Below, in pieces: positions 43,074-55,324 of a stretch of 64,000 nt of DNA. The notes below the pieces were generated by a model. That model was not told the DNA's origin and ran no database searches. It saw nothing but the letters and a program-made list of their open reading frames with translations. Both the position numbers and the translations under genes were made by a program. Position 1 is the stretch's first letter. Every line of letters starts with the position of its first letter. The stretch comes from Cytospora piceicola (taxonomy: Eukaryota > Ascomycota > Sordariomycetes > Diaporthales > Cytosporaceae), in assembly GCA_023375675.1 (NCBI GenBank), contig JALQBC010000052.1, positions 62,960 through 126,959 on the forward strand, read 5' to 3'.

Positions 43074-46000
43074 GGGGGGATCTCTTTGGGTGTGACAGCC
43101 CCTTCTTTGACTGCTGGTCTGCCAGTGACTGGTACCCATACTTATACCTACCTATGTCTATAGTATGGGTTTGCTATGGGGGGAGTGTTTGACTTTGGGG
43201 CCGAGCAGAGATAGATGGATATCATATGTGATGCAGATAAAGAGTCTCATGAGCTGAGGCCACATGATCCAAAGCAATCAGGCAGTCCAAGCTCAAGTGA
43301 TAATACTTAATCTAGGGTACCTAAAGATTGAAAATGTCGACGACGAAGCTGTGACTTGACAAGCCTGTTGTACATGTATGTGTGGTGTTGTCAACTGGTG
43401 TTGGAGAGGGTGGAAAGATGGGGGGGGTGTGTGTAATAAGAAGGTGGTACCCTAACCCTTATCTCTGGGTATGCCTCCCTCATCTCATTCATCCTTTTGC
43501 AGTTTCCCGAGACGGTGAATGAAACGAGCATGCATCTCTCGGGTCTCCTCTGCTTCAACCGCCGTCAATACCTCAGATTGCCTCAGATTAATGGACTATC
43601 TCGCCGACTCACCAATACCCTCTTTTCAACCCCAATGACACTTTTCAAAGAAGGGATTGCAAGCGTTATGGTCCAGTGCATCCATCGACACAATACATAG
43701 TACACCGCCCACTCCGACGTGAGGTTATCTCAACCATGCTGCCCACATCCACATCTAACATCCATATCCACATGCACTCACACGTTCACGCCTTCGCCCA
43801 TGCCTTCGCCCTTCGAGCCCAGTGTGTCAATCAGTCTGATTAATCGTCGAACACCAGTCCACAACGATGGAGCCCTTGATTTGATGCGCAGTATACATAG
43901 TCCACCGCCAGCTTTGGCCATCGCCACATGGTCAGCAATCAGCAATCAGCAACGCACAAGAACTGCACCGTGCTTCTTCTGGGCGGAGTCTGGTTCCATT
44001 TCTTGCACCGACTTGCAGTTGAATCTCGATCCAACCGATGGGCCGCCTCTCGCACCGCTGAGCGCCCGCACGAGCTGGACGAAACGGCCCGTCTTTGAGC
44101 ACCATGGTGATCAATGGACTCTTGACGCATACTCGAAAGTCGCCGAGCTGTCGGTGACTTCTGTCCCGCCTGCACCTGTCCGTCGTCCACGTCTTGTACA
44201 GGTTGCTGTTGAAGGCGGCCTTTATACAAAGAATTCGACTTTGGCATAAGATATATAACAAGCATGTCCACAACATTTTGAAGAAAAAAAGGGACAGAAT
44301 GACGGCGTCGGTCAGTCACTTCCCATCAGTGGGCAGAGATCGCTTACCGGTGATATGGAAAGGGGCTCTGGGTGGAACTGTTCAACAGGCAAACGTGGGG
44401 CGAGCCAGCTACTACCTCAGCTACCAGTACGTCCAGAAGGCCAGACGGCCCTGATGTCCTCTTCTGCTTTGCCTGTATCCGAACCTGTTTCTTCTTGCTG
44501 CTCAATCTTGTTCTGTCCATATCCGATCTCGTCCGACACCTCATTCCCATTTCTTCAGGCCAGTTGCGTGCGTTACGTGTACGGTACCCTCAAGTGTCCC
44601 ACTTGAAGCTAAATGGTGAACAACGCAGCCCGAGGAAATGGCTCACGATGCCTTCGCTGATCACATTCACGCCAACGGAGTCGACTGGAACTGGAAACCG
44701 TGGTCGCCACTCGTCAATCTTTGGCATATCCACCTGACCATGCGCATCATAGATAACGCCCCAATCCATGACCCCTTTTCTTGATGACCGGATCAGCCAT
44801 CAGGACTCACTTGATTGAGAGACACCCCAGCTGACGCCCAGTATCCGAAATTAGAACGACTGGTCGAAGCACTGCGGAAATACGGATAGACCATCGCGGT
44901 CCTGCTGAGAACTTACTCACTCTGTGGAGCAAACGAGGCAGAACGGGCAGCGGGCTACCTGGAGCTTGCAAGATAACCACCAGTTCTCAAGTGTATCGTG
45001 GTACCGCAGCAGCAGCTAGTCATGTGCATCTTCCAAGAACATGTTGCTCGCTGGTTGACATCCCGAACAATGTCCTGGTGGAGTATCTGGGGCGTCTGCT
45101 GCACTGTCAGACTGTCTATCTATCTCTATCCCCTCGCTAACAAAGCTTGGCTGTCCGTGGAACCCCAGAACTTACTAGCCTTATCAGCGGAGCGGCTGCT
45201 TAACCCGCAGCACTTGCATATTGACAAGCAGGCAGGGAGAGGAACGTACCTGAGGAGTCTTTTGAGATCGTCAGCGACATTGCATGGCGTGGGCTTGGAA
45301 TCGGAGTAAGGGGTTTGGCACTCAGCAGCCTCGACTATTCGCTTCGAACCCCTGGAAGGCCTCACGGCAGAGGAAATGATGTCTGGGAAAGCATTCTGGA
45401 GGGACCGACCTGGAATCATATATGCACAATAAGGTTCACCATGCGCAGCCAAAGTCTCAAGCCCAGACCGCTCCACGACCTATCCTCTGGTGTACTCAAC
45501 ATGGGCGAGGTTATTGTTACCACTAGCGCCTCGGCCTTTACCTATTGTCCGGGGTCACGAGGCGTGGGACCGGCCAATTCGGGATCGTTTGACCGGATGT
45601 CCCGTGTTCGGGCTGCGCAACAGTTCAAAACAAGGACGTTGCCGGAGGGCAGTTGCGCTATCAGACATACAGTGGTTTGAGTCGCGGATGGTCGCGATAA
45701 GGACGTATCCTTTCTTGGCTTGCCGAACAATGATCGTCTGGGCGCATTCTGCCCACGAGGAATGCGCCTCAGTCGCGAATTCGGCATCTTCAAGACACTC
45801 GGCGATCAATAGGGTTGCAGGCTACAGCGTCCACACGCGTAGGCATGAGGGCAGCTGTGATTACCTATCAGACGTGCCTGGCGTGCCGCGGTTTGATGAG
45901 TCGCAGATGGCTGCGATAAGGGGCCCGTTTTTTTTCTTACAATGCTTGCCGAACCGTGATCGTCTCAGCACAATCTACAGACGGAACCGTACTCCTGAAA

Positions 46001-47194
46001 GTAACCCTGCTTCCCAGATTCGGCATCAGCAAGTGGCTCGGCATGTTATACGGCTCACAGTCTATGGCATGCATCTATAGGTACGAACAAGATCAGGTGG
46101 GCATAATGGGTTCAGGTGATTCGACAACACAGCGAGGTCACGAAGACTCTGCATACCCGTAGGGCTGAAGACAGTGAGAGGCGTTCCGAAGAAGGAAACA
46201 GCCGTGAGTGTCATCTTCTCCCTTTGCATACGTCGACATAATCCTGATGGCTGGCCGGGACTACCTGAGGGTTGTGTCTTCCAGTCTGCTGTTAGTCAAG
46301 TTACACTGCCCTGACAGCCTTGATTCCCATCCCCCAGTTTTCTCCGCTTTTCAAGGTAGGTTTTACGTGGGGATTCAGCACGGATCCGTACGTCATGCCG
46401 TTGGTGGAAGTGGGACGCAAGGATGTTGATCTCTTACTAAAACCTTTGCAGTTTCACGACGAAGGCGGAGTTTTGAAGTAGACCCGCTGCCGGGGCAGCG
46501 GGGCCGCTCCGTCTTCAGAATACCCGACGATAATTCCGCAGAAGATGGTTCATGCCGGGCCTGGTTGGTACCTTGTTTCGTATCTTTCCCAAGGTACCAT
46601 CAGTATCATCATCCTGACCGAGCTCGGCGGTTCGGTATGGCAGTATCATTTCCAGGTGTTGATAAGGCTGTTGGGGCCAGAATGATGGAGTCTGTTCTCG
46701 GTGCGGCATTCGAAAGTCCCAACAACTGCTTGGCCGCACGATGGAGCCTCATGGGCTCGTTCCCTTGAGTTGGGGGACTCCCGAGTCCCGTTCTGTGGGG
46801 CCTCCTATGGGTTCAAGTGATGTCACCTCGGTGCGGGATTTGGTGAGGAAATAGAGACAGTCGCTTTCACGTCTGACTCGCTTTAGTAATGGCATACCAA
46901 TTGCTCGGGCTTAGGCTCCTTTCGACTGTCCACTCCATGCGATGACCCTGAAAGGGTTCAAATTTTTTAGGTGGATTTCATGGTTTTAGGGTCCGGCGCA
47001 TTCTTCTGGCAAGCATGTACTGGTCAACTGGTATCCTTCTAGACCGTAAGGAGGGCTGTATTTAATTCTTCAATTCCCCCGAAGATGAACTTTCTCTCTC
47101 GTGTTCATCCCCATCCCTCTTTTGCCAAGCTCCCCCTACACAAAGACGTCAAAACCCGCCAAAGACGCCAAGTTCTTCCTACGACTGATGCAGC
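43074..47194. other. Long stretch without an intact gene, possible relics
   Basis: No intact gene is supported in 4.1 kb. Between about 44470 and 46160 the translation shows protein-like fragments split by stops and frame changes. Examples are SDLVRHLIPISSGQLRALRV, DNAPIHDPFS and GANEAERAAGYLELA, which faintly recall F-box/ankyrin proteins. A degenerate direct repeat occurs at 45674-45740 and 45897-45975. The final 150 bases should include the permease promoter. All family hints here are weak. Confidence 0.4.
45674..45975 (+). repeat. Degenerate direct repeat, spacing about 223 bp
   Basis: GAGTCGCGGATGGTCGCGAT (45679) and GAGTCGCAGATGGCTGCGAT (45899) are similar. After each come AAGG and, past a variable T-rich gap, TTGCCGAACAATGATCGTCT and TTGCCGAACCGTGATCGTCT. 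A later ATTCGGCATC piece also recurs. This looks like two decayed copies of one unit. Confidence 0.55.
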
Positions 47195-49197
47195 ATGCAG
47201 GAAACTTATATGCCGGATAAGATGCCTGGTGTCGTTGTGCCTCAGGATCATGGCGCCAGCCTCGGCGACCATGAGGCCAAGATAGGCCTGACACACAAGA
47301 ACAGCCTTGATACGCCCAGCGCACCACCTAGCGGCGAGGTCGTATCGGCCGACCAGCTTCTCGAATCCCTCGGATATGCCCCCGAAATGGCACGAAATCG
47401 ATCGACTCTGCAGGTCGCCTTCATGTCCTTCGTCCTTGCTGCTATCCCGTATGGTCTTTGCACGACAATGTACTACCCCCTGGTCGGTGGTGGTCCGGCC
47501 AACATCATCTGGGGTTGGGTTGCTGTATCCGCCATCATCCTCTGCATGGCCGTGTCTCTGGGCGAAATCACCAGCGTCTATCCAACCGCAGGTGGCGTGT
47601 ACTATCAGACATTTATGCTGGCACCGCCGGCGTGGCGCCGGATTGCAAGCTGGGTTTGCGGCTGGTCCTACGTCGTGGGCAATGTGACCATCACACTCGC
47701 CGTGAACTTCGGCACGGCCCTGTTCCTGGTTGCCTGCATCAACGTTTTTCAAACAAGTACCGGGGAAGACGTCTTTGCCGGAGAGGCCTACCAGGTCTTT
47801 CTGATCTTCTTGGGCATCACTTTCTTGTGCAATATCGTGGCAGGTTTCATGGACCGATGGTTGCCCATGCTGGATGTAAGTGTATCCCCACCCCCACATC
47901 GCTTCTGATGTCCCCCTTGGTCAGGAAACGTAAGAAAAAACATAAACAAAAAGAGGGGGGTGGAAACAAGGGAACGAATGAAAGGGAAAAGAAGAGCGGG
48001 AAAAAAAACCAACCATGCGAACAGCTACTGATCAACTTTGGAATACAGACTGCTGCCATCTTCTTGACCTTCGCCGGCACGGTAGCAATCGTGGTCTGCA
48101 TCCTGGTCATAGCAAAGGACGGTCGCCACAGCGCCGAATACGTCTTCACCACCTTTGAACCCCGCTCCGGTTGGGTCCCAGGCTGGTCTTTCTGCGTGGG
48201 TCTTCTGCAAGCGGCTTACGGTACCTCGTCGACCGGCATGATTATATCGTATGGATAGCCCCACCCCCCAGATGAGTCCCTTTTGACGTCCAGTCTGACT
48301 GACAATTGATAGTATGTGCGAAGAGGTACGAGCGCCTGCCACGCAGGTTCCCAAGGCCATGGTCGGGACCGTTATCCTCAACTTCTTTGCCGGCCTGCTC
48401 ATCTTGATCCCCATGGTCTTCGTCATGCCGAATATCGACGGCCTCGTCGCCCTAGCATCCGGCCAGCCCGTTCCGTCGATTCTCAAGTCTGCTGTTGGCT
48501 CTGCCGGAGGCGCCTTTGGCCTGCTCGTTCCTCTGCTTGTGCTGGCCTTGATTTGCGGCATAGGTTGCACGACCGCCACGTCAAGAACCATCTGGGCCTT
48601 CTCAAGAGATGGCGCCATCCCCATGAGCCACCTGTGGAAGAAGATTGACCCAAAGCTGGGCGTCCCATTCAACGCCATGATGCTGTCCATGGTCGTCCAG
48701 ATCATTTTGGGCGCTGTCTACTTCGGGTCTACAGCTGCGTTCAATGCCTTCTCCGGAGTCGGTGTCATCTGCCTTACAACAAGCTATGGAATTCCCATTG
48801 CCGTCAGCTTGTTGAACGGGAGAGAAGCTATCAAGGGTGCGAGCTTCCACCTTGGTGCCTTTGGTGCCTTCTGCAACTACGTCTCAATAGGTGCGTCCCC
48901 CCTCCTCTCTACTGCCTTCATGGCTCTCGCCTGCTCCGGTATCCGGTATCCGGTATCTACCTTACCATCTCGTGGGGGGGTAGGCGAGGAAATGCCAGAT
49001 GTCTGTTGTACTAACTTTGATGGTTTCGTAAAGCTTGGACAGCTCTGGCTATCCCGCTCTTCTGCATGCCATCTACCATTCCTGTTGACCCTGCCACCAT
49101 GAACTATGCTTCAGTGGTCTTTGTCGCTTTCACCCTTGTCTCGACGGTATGGTACGCTGTCTGGGGACACAAACACTACGCCGGACCACCAACGTAG
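47195..49197 (+). CDS. Amino acid/choline-type permease (APC superfamily), 540 aa
   Basis: This is a plasma-membrane transporter of the fungal GABA/choline permease group (Hnm1/GabA-like). Exons 47195-47875, 48049-48248, 48313-48890 and 49034-49197. All joins restore frame: PMLD-TAAIFLTFAG, MIIS-MCEEVRAP and NYVSIA-WTALAIPLF. Family marks: a cytoplasmic N-terminus ending LLESLGYAPEMARN, then helix 1 (VAFMSFVLAAIPYG), SLGEITSVYPTAGGVYYQT, WVCGWSYVVGNVT, helix-bearing AAYGTSSTGMII, the hallmark CEEVRAPATQVPKAM, and CTTATSRTIWAFSRDGAIP. Ten to twelve spans are expected. The C-terminus is short (WGHKHYAGPPT). The first intron is 173 nt and very purine-rich in its second half. The substrate could be GABA, choline or another amino acid. 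Confidence 0.92.
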
Positions 49198-50558
49198 GCG
49201 CGATACTCGTCTTCATATCGCCTTGCCGGACTCCTGCCGGACTTTTCCTCGACAAAAGAGATGACCCTGAGATACTACCGACGTGACTTGTTGAGTCGCT
49301 ATGATGAAGTGATGGCTTGGCATGTGAATGCTTGCGTGATGAAAGCCGTGATGAAATCACTCGCCCGGACCCAAGTCGACTTTTCACAGAGAAGGAACGT
49401 CGATCAAACAACCACCACCAAAGAAGCCCCCCGGATATTCGCGCCCGGCCCGGACTGAGACACAGACGGTGAAACGAAACCCCGCCCGGAGCCGAAAACC
49501 CTCTTGCCGGACTTACCACCACCGAGAACTTTGCCGGATAATTACCACCACCGAACTTTGCCGGACCGATGATGGCCTCCAGGGCTCTAGAGGAGCACTG
49601 GTTGGTGTTGTTTATTAGTAGTATCGAAAGGTGCACTCGTTAATACAAATTACGCTGCGACGCCATTTTTGGCAAAAGTGAAATATTGTGCCAAAGAAAC
49701 TGGATTGAACTGAATCGAATTGAAACATTGTAGACATTTGAGTTGCATTTTCCACCCCCAGTATTGATGAGATGTTGCACGATCATACCTAAGTATATAT
49801 AGGATCATCGTGAGGTTGGCCGTGGCACTAGCAATGAAAAGATGGAAAACTCAAAACGGTGGTTTGGACAAATGATTACGAATTCTCTGGCCTGTCCCGT
49901 CTGTTTGGTGCCTCTGGAAATTGTTTTCTTTGTGAAATATGACTAGGATTGAGACATCTGGAGTGTACCGTCGCCCAGATACCCACAAATCCCGCCTCTA
50001 ATACGCTCCATGACCCGTTTTTATGCGTTCGCAGCCAGTCTCGACCATTCCTTTTTTACACCGTTGAGTGCAGCAAGCCACTGGCGATCCTGTGCTGACG
50101 ACGCTACGACGCGTCCCCCTCTCCCAGAATTTAGCAGGATTTAGCAGGTCCCCGTGTTCTCGCTCTATCAGAAGAGCCAGAGCTCCTATTTCTCGTCCAA
50201 ATTCCCCACAGCTTCCACGCGGCACCCGACGAATTCGATGAGGCTGTGCTCCTGATATCAGCATTCAAGACCCACACCAGATCTGCCCTTGAAGCCAGGA
50301 GTCCTTCAACCAAGGAATGATTCAAAAGTAATCCAACAAAGTGAATGTAATAACATATGATCGTCTGCGGAAGCCCCAATGCTGAAACCGGCCTTTCCTG
50401 GTTCCTTCTCCACATAAGCTTAATAAAAACCCTATCACTATTATTTACAGTGCCAGCACCCCGAACATTCTGGGCTCTGGGTTCCTTCTACACAATTCCC
50501 TTGTACATAGTTACATACCTCTTCACCAACAATCGGGGCTGAACCAAAAACGACATCG
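49198..50558. other. Intergenic stretch, 1.4 kb
   Basis: No gene is supported. A duplicated phrase (CCACCACCGAGAACTTTGCC at about 49527 and CCACCACCGAACTTTGCCGG at about 49546) and many GCCGGA words between 49224 and 49566 mark a small repeat-rich patch just past the permease stop. The region before 50558 should hold the GH16 promoter. Confidence 0.45.
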
Positions 50559-52062
50559 ATGCCGAGCAACCCGAGTGGATACGAAAGCGAGACGACTGAT
50601 ATCCTCCTCACAGACAGGAGCCAATATCGAGATATCTCAGAACCACCTTCGTACGACGAAGTAGTGAAAAACAACGCCACTGCTAATATGGCTCAGGGTG
50701 AAGGGGTCAAGTCGCCTCGGTGGTGGGATTTCAAGTCATGGTCGAAGAAGGCATGGATCATCATCGGGGTCATCATCGCCATCATAATTGTTGTAGTGGT
50801 CGTCGTGCCCGTCGAGGTCACCAAAAAGAATGCATACCCCAGCTATACAACACTCAACTACACTCTGTCCGAGACTTATTCACCGGACGCCTTGTAAGTG
50901 AATGTTCCAATGTCTTTAAACAGTCACGGTTGAGAGTCGACATCGTCAGTCTTACGAGGAAGTACACTGCTGACTATCGGTGGAATAGCTTCGATAAATT
51001 CGACTACTTCTCAGATACTGACCCTACGAACGGCTTCGTAACTTACGTCTCACAAGAGATAGCAGAGACTCTCAACCTGACTTATGCATCGACCTCATCT
51101 GCAGTGCTGCGCGTCGATACGTCTGATGCCGATACTTCCGACAGCTCTGATAGTTCTGGTAGCTCTGATAGCTCTGATAGCTCTGGCACAAACAGCGGTC
51201 AGAGTACCTCAAGCGGCCAAAGCAGCCAGGGCGGTCAGAATAACCAAGGCGGCCAGGGTGCTCCAGGCCAAAGGCGTCGGGCAACTGCAACCTCTCGGAA
51301 CAGTGTGCGAGTGACGAGCAAGAACCAGTACAACAAAGGGCTCTTCATATTCGACGTTATACACACGCCATACGGCTGTGGCACCTGGCCCGCTCTATGG
51401 TTCTCAGACGTGGCCAACTGGCCGTCCTATGGCGAGATCGACGTGATGGAGGCCGTCAACAACGCCACCAGCGGGAACCAGGTCACCCTGCACACCAAGA
51501 GCGGCTGCAAGATGGACCACAAGCGCAAGCAGACCGGGACGACCACCCACGACAACTGCTACTGGGCGGCCAACAACGAGGCCGGGTGCGGCGTCCAGGG
51601 CAACGCGTCCACCTTCGGCGAGGACTTCAACACGCTCGGCGGCGGCGTCACGGCCGTGGAGTGGCGGGCGGCCGGGATCCGCGTCTGGCAGTTTGAGAGG
51701 GACAGCATCCCGGACGACATCTCCAACAACAGCCCGAACCCGAGTTCCTGGGGCAGGGCGCTGGCGGACTTCCCGGACACGGGGTGTGATATCGGCTCGC
51801 ACTTCAAGAACCAGTCTATCATCATCAACATCGACCTCTGTGGTGACTGGGCTGGTAGCACTAGTGTATATTCCTCCCAATTTAGCTGTAAGTGGAAGAC
51901 GATCCTTTTGTATGGTGTTACAATGCATGCGACAGATGTACTGACTGGCACGGATGAATCATAGGCCCCAGCAACTGTACGGATTTCGTCGCGAACAACC
52001 CGTCGGAATTTACGAACGCATACTGGGAGTTTGGTGCCTTCCAGGTCTACCAGTCTACTTGA
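50559..52062 (+). CDS. Glycoside hydrolase family 16, type II membrane protein, 443 aa
   Basis: GH16 enzymes cleave or transfer beta-1,3(4)-glucans and related wall polymers. Exons 50559-50893, 50989-51887 and 51965-52062; the joins give SPDALFFDKFDYF and QFSCPSNCTDF. A cytoplasmic N-terminus with a PPSYDEVV motif (PPxY at about 29-32) leads to one very hydrophobic span at about 66-85 (WIIIGVIIAIIIVVVVVV), with no cleavable signal. The catalytic ExDxxE is GEIDVMEAVNN (E261, D263, E266), preceded by GLFIFDVIHTPYGCGTWPALW. VTLHTKSGC and YWAANNEAGCGVQG follow, as in fungal Lam16-type enzymes. Residues about 157-212 are an unusual Ser/Asp- then Gln/Gly-rich insert ending in RRRAT, inside the catalytic domain. 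The protein probably acts at the cell surface. Confidence 0.93.
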
Positions 52063-53343
52063 AAGGTATCACGTACCTTGCGTTACTTGATATTGGCGTT
52101 GGGACGAGGGTTAGGCCCGGGCTATCTGGCAACACGGTTGAGGAACAGCACGTTTGTTTATATGATGTATTGTACACTTTTCTAAAATGGCGCCTCGGAA
52201 GATACCTGGGAACGAGGACTACATAATTCAAACAAACATGACTTGAGCAAACAAGCAAGTCAATATACAAGAACTTAAAACTTATCATCAGGTTTGTATC
52301 CCGAGACCTATTTACATGTTCCTATGTATCCACCGGGCCATTGTCCCTCGACTTCTCTCCTCTTAGCAAGCCCACCGGTGTCACATACACGTGTTGATTT
52401 GTATAAGTGCAACACCAAGCTCATGTTATGAATAAGGTCCGGAATGTCATTTGGAATGTCAGTTGCTGCATTCACATACCCCGTGTAGAAGGACTGATGG
52501 ATTGTAATATCGCCAAAGTCGTGCTAGCGTTCAAAGATGTTAGCGACTTCGTCACCATATGCGCCGCGCCAGGTATATGCATATGGCGATGTTATGTGCA
52601 ATGCCAACAGCACCCAGTTCAAGCTGGCCGTTGCGGTGTACGGGGTCTCTTCGAGAGCCCAGTCATGCTACTGTGGAGACTCTGGGGAATATGTTGGGAG
52701 AAGACAAGTAAATTCCCGATCAATTACATACGGAAGTAAGAGGTCCACGAGCCTATCCGGCCCTTCCCCGTTTCCGGGCCCGGCGACAAAGTCCGGCATT
52801 TCCAAGAACACGGGCACAGGAATCCGGAGGAGCCAAGAAGTGAATCCGGGAAGGCCGGGGGTCGAAGGAGGGGTGTCAGGGCCTTTCACCCTGGTCCCCG
52901 GTGCCTGGCAGGAGTGAGCCCCGATTTTCGTGCTCGCAATGCTCCACCCATATCACAAGATCGCAAAGTCTGATTCCCAGTCACATCATCCTCTCTATTT
53001 GAATTTATTGGACGCAGCACGCTGATACAGTTGCTGCATATGGGTTGCAGTACTGCTACCAATATCCTCATCTCCATAAATTATTACACACATCTCCCAG
53101 CTATAAGGTGGCCCGTCTGATCACTTATATTGAATACCACTACACCTATTACGGAGACGACGCTGCACGCCACTCACGCCATATATATATGCGGGGATCG
53201 GCCTCCTGACCAAGCAATGCTCTGTGAACCTTACACGGGCAATTCCTTGAAGTATCTAGAATTCTGAGAAGGACCGGGCTATCGTACAGAGAGAGGGCAT
53301 CCAGGAGATAACTTAAGAGGCTGCTCTACTACTTAACGACGAC
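52063..53343. other. Intergenic stretch, 1.3 kb
   Basis: Open frames at 52407-52739 and 52537-52917 overlap and are Cys-containing, but neither resembles a known family nor starts with a signal peptide. ATATATATATGCGG near 53183-53196 is TATA-like and lies about 150 bases before the transporter start. Confidence 0.4.
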
Positions 53344-55324
53344 ATGAGCGCTCCTAACGGCAAAGGGCCCTGGGCCGAAGCCAATGCCGCAAACCCAGAT
53401 GAGCGAACACCTTTGGTTGGGGGATCAACCGCGTCGTATACGGATGTTCAAGACCAATACGAAGAGGACGACGAGATAGATCCCGATGATTTTGACTTGC
53501 TGCTGTCGAGGTCAACCTCTTACACCGGCGGCCCGCTGCTGCGACCCGAATCGGTGGAGAACCCTCTCCTGAGAGGAGACCGGAAGTACAGCACCAATAG
53601 CAGAGCAGGGCACCCTCACGGCATATCCAGTCGACGAACATCCATAGCAAGCGAGGCCATCGACGACGACCTGGCGAGTGAGCTGGATCGAGCTAGACAT
53701 GGAGCCGACGCTCCGTTCCTGAACGGCCTCTCTTATTCGCGCTTCTGGCTTATCTTCAGCAACGTCCTGGCCCTCAACTTCATCTCGAATTTCGATGGCA
53801 CCATCATGGCCTCTTCGCACCCCGTCATAACGTCCTACTTCCACAGCTCTAACTCTGCTTCATGGCTCTCCACCGCGTTCCTGCTGACCTCCACGGCCTT
53901 TCAGCCGCTCTTGGGGAGTCTGTCAGATAGTATAGGGCGTAAGACGCCCTACATGGCCACCATGGTCATCTTCGCCCTCGCGACACTCTGGTGCGCGCTC
54001 GCCCAGTCCATGACGAGCTTCATCGCCGCCCGTGCCTTCTGTGGACTAGGAGCAGGCGGTGTCATGACGCTGGGGAGCATTATCGTCTCGGATCTCGTGC
54101 CCATCGAGCGGAGAGGCGCCTACCAGTCTTATATCAACATGGTATACGGCGTTGCCTCGACATCGGGCGCTGCGCTCGGCGGGTTCATGGCAGACTACCT
54201 TGGGTGGAGATGGGAGTTTGGTATTCAGGTGCCCGCGCTGCTCCTCTGTGTCGGCGTTTCCGCGTTCACGATCCCGGAGAGACTGGGCCTCAAGGCCAAC
54301 AAGAAGGAGACGGTGCTAGAGGCGATGAAGCACTTCGACTTCATGGGCTCCTTCTTTCTCATGACTTCTATCACGTTCCTGATCCTGGGACTCAACCTTG
54401 GCGGAAATGTGCTCCCCTGGTCACACCCTTTCGTTATCGCCTCGCTTGTCATCTTCGCCACGTTCTTCCCGACCTTCCTCTGGGCAGAGAGTACCGCGAC
54501 ACACCCCATCATGCCTCTGTACCTCATTCAACGCTCGCCTCACCGGAACATGATCTTTTCCAACAGTCTGGCGGCGTTCATGATGAATGCAATTCTTTTC
54601 AACATGCCCCTTTACTTCCAGGCCGTCCTACTCACGTCGGCCACCACGAGCGGGCTCTGTCTCATGGGTAAGTTGCAAGGTTTTCCTTTTTCCTTTCGCT
54701 CTCCATCATATACTAATATGAAAATATGTAGTTCCCACAATAGCGTCAAGCACTTGCGGTACGGCTACAGGGTTTTTGATCACGTACACAAAGCGTTTGA
54801 AGTGGCCGCTCATCCTGGGCACATCTCTTTATTTCCTGGGGACAATTGTCCTGTCGTCGATGCAACGTGGCTGGCCCTTGATTATATACCTCCTTTGCTT
54901 GGTCCCGCATTCCATGGGCCAGGGCTTCCAGTTCCCGGGAACGTTCATGGCCATCCTCGCGGCGAGCGAGCAGGCGGAACAGGCGGTCGTCACGAGCACA
55001 CTGATTCTCTGGCGGAGTATGGGAATGGTTCTTGGAATCGCGGGAAGCAGCCTTATTGTCCAAAACTCGCTCTGGGAGTATCTAGATCTGTATGTCACCG
55101 AGGAGGCGGCCAGAAGTTTGGGCGGAAAGGCCGAGGTGATCGAGAGGGTCAGGGAGAGCGTTGATACTGTTGCGAAACTCGGCGGCCTTGTGCAGGAGCA
55201 GGTTGTGAGAAGTTACGAGGCCTCCATAAAGTCCGCCTTTTTGTGCTGCGTGCTTCTTGGTCTCGTGAGTTTGCTTTTGATGCTTCCTGTGAGACTGCCG
55301 CGTCTAGGGTCTAGGAAGAAGTAG
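53344..55324 (+). CDS. MFS transporter, DHA2/vacuolar basic amino acid (Vba-like) type, 638 aa
   Basis: This is a proton-driven exporter or vacuolar importer of the 14-span group. Exons 53344-54667 and 54732-55324; the join reads GLCLM-VPTIASSTCGTATGF. The N-terminal 130 residues are cytoplasmic, with an acidic DERTPLVGG dileucine-like motif, often a vacuolar sorting signal. Then WLIFSNVLALNFISNFDGTI, WLSTAFLLTSTAFQPLLGSL, SDSIGRKTPYM (motif A), RAFCGLGAGGVMTLGSI, IERRGAYQSYINMVYGVAST and GGFMADYLGWRWEFGIQVP (motif C region) are strongly typical. LILWRSMGMVLGIAGSSLIVQN closes the second half. Related yeast proteins (Vba1-4) move basic amino acids into the vacuole, while others export drugs. 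The LVGG/dileucine motif favours a vacuolar role, which is inference. Confidence 0.92.

Noticed and set aside
43719..44249. 176-codon open frame
   Set aside because: Pro/Ser/His-rich with no motif; opposed by open frames on the other strand. It looks like chance coding in GC-rich DNA.
47458..48258. 266-codon frame across the first permease intron
   Set aside because: It reads the permease exon out of frame, then the intron, and only its last part is in the true frame.
52407..52917. Possible small secreted Cys-rich protein
   Set aside because: No signal peptide, overlapping frames of equal quality, no recognisable cysteine pattern.
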